Source of the DNA: MGIIa-K1 sp964218365
GTDB lineage: Archaea > Thermoplasmatota > Poseidoniia > Poseidoniales > Poseidoniaceae
Length of the DNA: 64,000 nucleotides
Direction of reading: 5' to 3'
NCBI GenBank assembly: GCA_964218365.1
Contig: CAXPMI010000037.1
Coordinates: forward strand, 45,802 to 109,801
Each line of letters starts with the position of its first letter. Positions within the stretch are counted from its first letter, which is position 1. Of this stretch, positions 60,840-64,000 are shown piece by piece. The position numbers were made by a program, and so were the translations under genes. The notes beneath the pieces were generated by a model, which was not told the DNA's origin, did no database searches, and was given only the letters and a program-made list of their open reading frames with translations.

Positions 60840-62084
60840 TTGACAAAGGGATACATTGAGTTCTTCTCTAGCAATGCTAAGTATCGTAGATTGTGGGCAG
60901 CATCTGTAATTTCATTACTTGGTGAATGGTTCAACACAATAGCATTGTTTTTCCTAATTTTAGAATATTCAGGTTCTGAATTTTTGCTCGGCATTCTTTT
61001 TTCTGTGCGTATGATATTATTCGGTATTTCTCAACCAATAAATGGCTTACTTGCAGACCGATTAAATCGCAAGTCTCTGATGCTATGGTCCAATATTGTG
61101 CAAATATTCCTTGCACTAACATTTCTCATGGTAGATGGTCCAGAAGACATGTGGTGGTTGATCACAGTATCCGGAATTATGATGCTTTTCCACGGAGTCT
61201 ATGTCACCGCTGAGAGAGCTGCAGTACCGAACATTGTTGATGATGATGATCTGATCACAGCCAACGCAATCGGTAGCGCTTCATGGTCAACTGCCCTATG
61301 TACCGGTGCAATGCTTGGTGGAGTTGTTGTTAGCCAATGGGGGACTGATGCTGCATTCGTAATTGATTCCTTTACTTTCTTGCTCTCTGCGATTATTTTG
61401 ATACCTCTAGCTATCGAACAGACCGTTGATGAAAGTATGAAAGGTCCAATTTTCAGAACCGCAATCAAAAATATCAAAATTGGCTGGGATAGAATATATT
61501 CTGACAAGAAATTGCTTAGAATTGTATTTGCCAAAACTTCATGGAATCTAGCAGGCGCTGGCTTAGCAGGAGTATTTCTAGTGCTTGCCGGGGCTGATAT
61601 TACGGGCTATGGTGCAGCATTCGGCTTCGGCCTTTTTTTCTTCGCCAGAGGAATTGGAACAGGGATTGGTCCATTGATTGTTCGTTCTGCATTCAAGGAT
61701 AGGTCCAAATGGCCATCAATGATTGGCTTACTTGTTTCTTTGAGTGGATTCTTCTACTTAATCGTAGGACTAACGATTGACTATTATCTCCCACTTACTG
61801 TATTCTTGATCATTTGTGCACATTCTGCAAGTGGTGGTAATTGGGTCCTGTCTACTGTACTAACCCAAACCTGGGTTGAGGATGAAGTGCGAGGGAGGGT
61901 ATTTTCAATGGACATGTTGTTACTGGGGGTTTCCGCAGGAATTTCGACAACAACAGCGGGATATTTGGTTGAATATCACAATTTAACACTTCAGAATGGT
62001 TTCATTTCATTTTCAATACTAATGGTATTGTGCGGAATTATATTCACATTATGGCGCCCTGATACTCAAGGACAAATTTCGTGA
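60840..62084 (+). CDS. MFS-family efflux transporter
   Basis: The 414-residue protein has about 12 membrane segments and the MFS loop ADRLNRKSLMLWSN between helices 2 and 3. It resembles the EntS/MFS-3 exporters. The start is TTG: AGGAGG lies 8 bases before it, and the nearest ATG is in another frame and quickly stops. The gap from the molybdoenzyme is 3 bases. The substrate is unknown. Its last 19 bases overlap the next convergent gene. Confidence 0.87.
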   Translation: MTKGYIEFFSSNAKYRRLWAASVISLLGEWFNTIALFFLILEYSGSEFLLGILFSVRMILFGISQPINGLLADRLNRKSLMLWSNIVQIFLALTFLMVDGPEDMWWLITVSGIMMLFHGVYVTAERAAVPNIVDDDDLITANAIGSASWSTALCTGAMLGGVVVSQWGTDAAFVIDSFTFLLSAIILIPLAIEQTVDESMKGPIFRTAIKNIKIGWDRIYSDKKLLRIVFAKTSWNLAGAGLAGVFLVLAGADITGYGAAFGFGLFFFARGIGTGIGPLIVRSAFKDRSKWPSMIGLLVSLSGFFYLIVGLTIDYYLPLTVFLIICAHSASGGNWVLSTVLTQTWVEDEVRGRVFSMDMLLLGVSAGISTTTAGYLVEYHNLTLQNGFISFSILMVLCGIIFTLWRPDTQGQIS

Positions 62085-63931
62085 GTGCAGACGGGAGGCG
62101 TCCAATATAGTCTATCGGATGGGTCGAAAGTATCCAGTTGCAATGTACTACCTGCTCCTTCCATAATTGTCACAATAGATGATGTTGATGCTGGTAGGTA
62201 ATCTTCTCCAGTTGATAGTAAGGACACTCTGATGGTATTTCCAGCTGGTATCTCCGCATCGAGAGCGATGAATTCCATTTTTGCTGTGATTGTTCCAATA
62301 ACTGGCGTCCACGTGGATGATAGTTCATCACCACCTTCATGGTACCTTAAATCCATTATTGCATGGCCAATATGAATGCATTCACCGCCGTTACAATCTT
62401 CTAGCAAAGCGTACAACTGTCCACCGACTGTCGTCGTAGATACTTCAACGTGCAGTCTTGGAAGTCCTTGAAGATACATATCTGATTCCAATGGTGCACT
62501 TTCGTAAACCGGACCAGTTGATGCGTCAGGCAGAACGTTTTGCCCTCCAGATATTCGTTGAAGATCTTCTCCAAGCGTCATTACAATTTCCGTTGTATCA
62601 CTTGCAGGGTACCTATCCTCTATACGCCAAGAACCTTGATTGGATTGTATTTCTACATGTAACCCTGGTTGTCTTCCTTCACCCTTAAGATACCAATCAA
62701 ACCACTCTAGCAAGTCTTGCATCCAATCAAATCTTATCATTGAAGGGAATGCTTCTCCGCCTCTGCCTCCCATGTCAGATCTTTCTAACAACTGAATCGG
62801 CCTGTCTGGATAGTCATGGTCCCATTGTCCAAACAAACCTTTAGCTTCAATTCCTCGATCATACAACTTGTTTATGGTTGGAATTGCCATGTGTGGGTCT
62901 ACGTTCCAATCATGCATCCCTTGAATCAGATATACAGAACCGCCGTAATTTTCCAAAACTCTATCCAAAAAGTATCTCTCAGACCAATAATCGCCAGCAA
63001 CTTCAGAACCGAACATCCACGCTGAAACTCCTGTACCTGGTCCGATTATGTAGTCTGGACACAGGTTGCCATAATCTTCCTCATCACCATCGAAGCCGTA
63101 TGAACCGTATACGCCATTATGCATTATTGGAGCTCTTGCCTCTGCAGAACCATTCTTCCACATTAACTCCTTTACACCAATTAAACCAGAGATAGGGACT
63201 ATTGTCTTCAAGTGCTCATTTCCAAACATCGCAGCCTGCCATGGCGTTGAGCCATCGTATGATTTTCCAATCATGGCCACATTACCATTGGACCAATTCT
63301 GGCTACCAAGCCATGTAACTGCAGCATCATTACCTAACTGCTCAGCAGTTCCCATTAAGTCCATACAATGGTTTGACCTACCTGTACCTGTAACTGATAC
63401 TTGTGCAAAGGCATAACCGTGAGGTAATATTTGGTCGATTATCATCTCACCTAACCAACTCCCCGGGACCTCAATAGTTGGAGTTTGAACACTTGGCTCT
63501 TGGAAATATGGTCCAAATTCAGCAATCACTGGAACTTGTACACCTTCAGGTACATTTGGTCGCCAATATGCTAAGGAAATCAATCCGTTGGGGGCCGCAC
63601 CACCCTCTTCTAGAGGCAGTTCATATTCAACAAAAACGTGTGTTGAGTCCCACTCATTCTCAGTTTCAAGTAATTCATAAGGCCCAAATTCCATCACGAA
63701 TCCATTATCTTGATTTGTGACGTAATTCAGATTCCCTCTCTCCCAAACTGGTACGCGCACCCCATAGTCTTCACCGGAGTCAGAAGAAATTTTGTCCGCA
63801 ATTTCACCAAGAGAAATTCCTAACATCAAAAATACAATAGCGACAGCCACAGTTGTACCCGCAAGACCATTGAGAATGTTGGTTTCTCTTTTGGCATCCG
63901 CTAATTCTGCGTGAAATATCTCCTCCTCCAT
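62066..63931 (-). CDS. Membrane-anchored S15/CocE-NonD family hydrolase
   Basis: The 621-residue protein has a membrane helix (about 21-41) and then an X-Pro dipeptidyl-peptidase (S15/CocE) alpha/beta hydrolase: the nucleophile is Ser224 in GKSYDGSTPW, the acid is in GMHDWNVDPH and the His in QWDHDYPD. A C-terminal jelly-roll domain (about 420-621) completes the family layout. It would act outside the cell on peptides or esters, matching the peptide-uptake OPT gene. An adjacent 69-base stretch to the right edge holds no supported gene. Confidence 0.88.
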   Translation of the reverse strand: MEEEIFHAELADAKRETNILNGLAGTTVAVAIVFLMLGISLGEIADKISSDSGEDYGVRVPVWERGNLNYVTNQDNGFVMEFGPYELLETENEWDSTHVFVEYELPLEEGGAAPNGLISLAYWRPNVPEGVQVPVIAEFGPYFQEPSVQTPTIEVPGSWLGEMIIDQILPHGYAFAQVSVTGTGRSNHCMDLMGTAEQLGNDAAVTWLGSQNWSNGNVAMIGKSYDGSTPWQAAMFGNEHLKTIVPISGLIGVKELMWKNGSAEARAPIMHNGVYGSYGFDGDEEDYGNLCPDYIIGPGTGVSAWMFGSEVAGDYWSERYFLDRVLENYGGSVYLIQGMHDWNVDPHMAIPTINKLYDRGIEAKGLFGQWDHDYPDRPIQLLERSDMGGRGGEAFPSMIRFDWMQDLLEWFDWYLKGEGRQPGLHVEIQSNQGSWRIEDRYPASDTTEIVMTLGEDLQRISGGQNVLPDASTGPVYESAPLESDMYLQGLPRLHVEVSTTTVGGQLYALLEDCNGGECIHIGHAIMDLRYHEGGDELSSTWTPVIGTITAKMEFIALDAEIPAGNTIRVSLLSTGEDYLPASTSSIVTIMEGAGSTLQLDTFDPSDRLYWTPPVCTHEICP

Positions 63932-64000
63932 GCGCCTGCGTCCCAGTGGTTACTCATAGCCATGACGATTACAATATTCAATAAACGAAGTCCTAGTGGG

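Noticed and set aside
63962..64000. ATG with 13 open codons on the plus strand at the right edge
   Set aside because: Too short to judge, with no promoter or ribosome-binding site and no recognisable residues.

Overview
This window is a densely packed, moderately AT-rich archaeal chromosome segment. The best fit is a marine planktonic Thermoplasmatota archaeon of the Marine Group II / Poseidoniales type. This rests on the genes present: archaeal proteasome alpha and PAN, SBDS, PriS, RfcL, TiaS, Tsr3, MBF1, an archaeosortase, and two large exported proteins with calcium-binding TSP3/EF-hand repeats and a cytoplasmic tail. The genus is inference; there is no rRNA in the window. I saw no tRNA, CRISPR array, insertion sequence, integrase or phage gene. 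No gene-free stretch exceeds about 230 bases.

Layout. 1-6954: proteasome alpha with the start of SBDS, Dph6, PurB, small membrane proteins, a CBS-pair protein, a RadB-like protein without the Walker A lysine, TiaS and a GmhB-like phosphatase. 7007-16723: archaeosortase, a 1137-residue lectin/LamG/EF-hand surface protein and an unusually long Lhr helicase. 16945-28269: GlyRS and RfcL; a TrkH/TrkA potassium-uptake operon with a transglutaminase-fold protein; an ArsA/Get3-type ATPase and SRP54. 28270-37894: a minus-strand operon of split transketolase, transaldolase, a small membrane protein and ProRS, then an OPT transporter diverging from a P2-type ATPase. 37931-47267: futalosine-pathway menaquinone genes (mqnE-mqnA and mqnD) around a secreted propeller protein and CopA, then a one-lobe deoxyhypusine-hydroxylase-like protein, a small zinc protein and PriS. 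47349-64000: a cluster of low-complexity-tailed proteins, a CNNM-type transporter, MetRS, a two-gene formiminoglutamate/folate module, PAN, MBF1-Tsr3, FdhD with a YdeP/FdhF-like molybdoenzyme and an MFS exporter, and an S15/CocE-type exported hydrolase.

The most interesting observations are these. (1) The protein at 45297-45779 looks like exactly one lobe, with the preceding linker, of the two-lobed eukaryotic deoxyhypusine hydroxylase. (2) All nine convergent gene pairs have zero or negative spacing, leaving no room for terminators between them. (3) priS appears to start at a GTT codon placed correctly behind a Shine-Dalgarno sequence. (4) One TATA-like element seems to serve both psmA and dph6. 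(5) The Lhr helicase is about twice the usual archaeal length.

Two start types are visible: likely leaderless genes with an A/T-rich box about 23-29 bases upstream of the start codon, and internal operon genes with GAGGTGA-type ribosome-binding sites.
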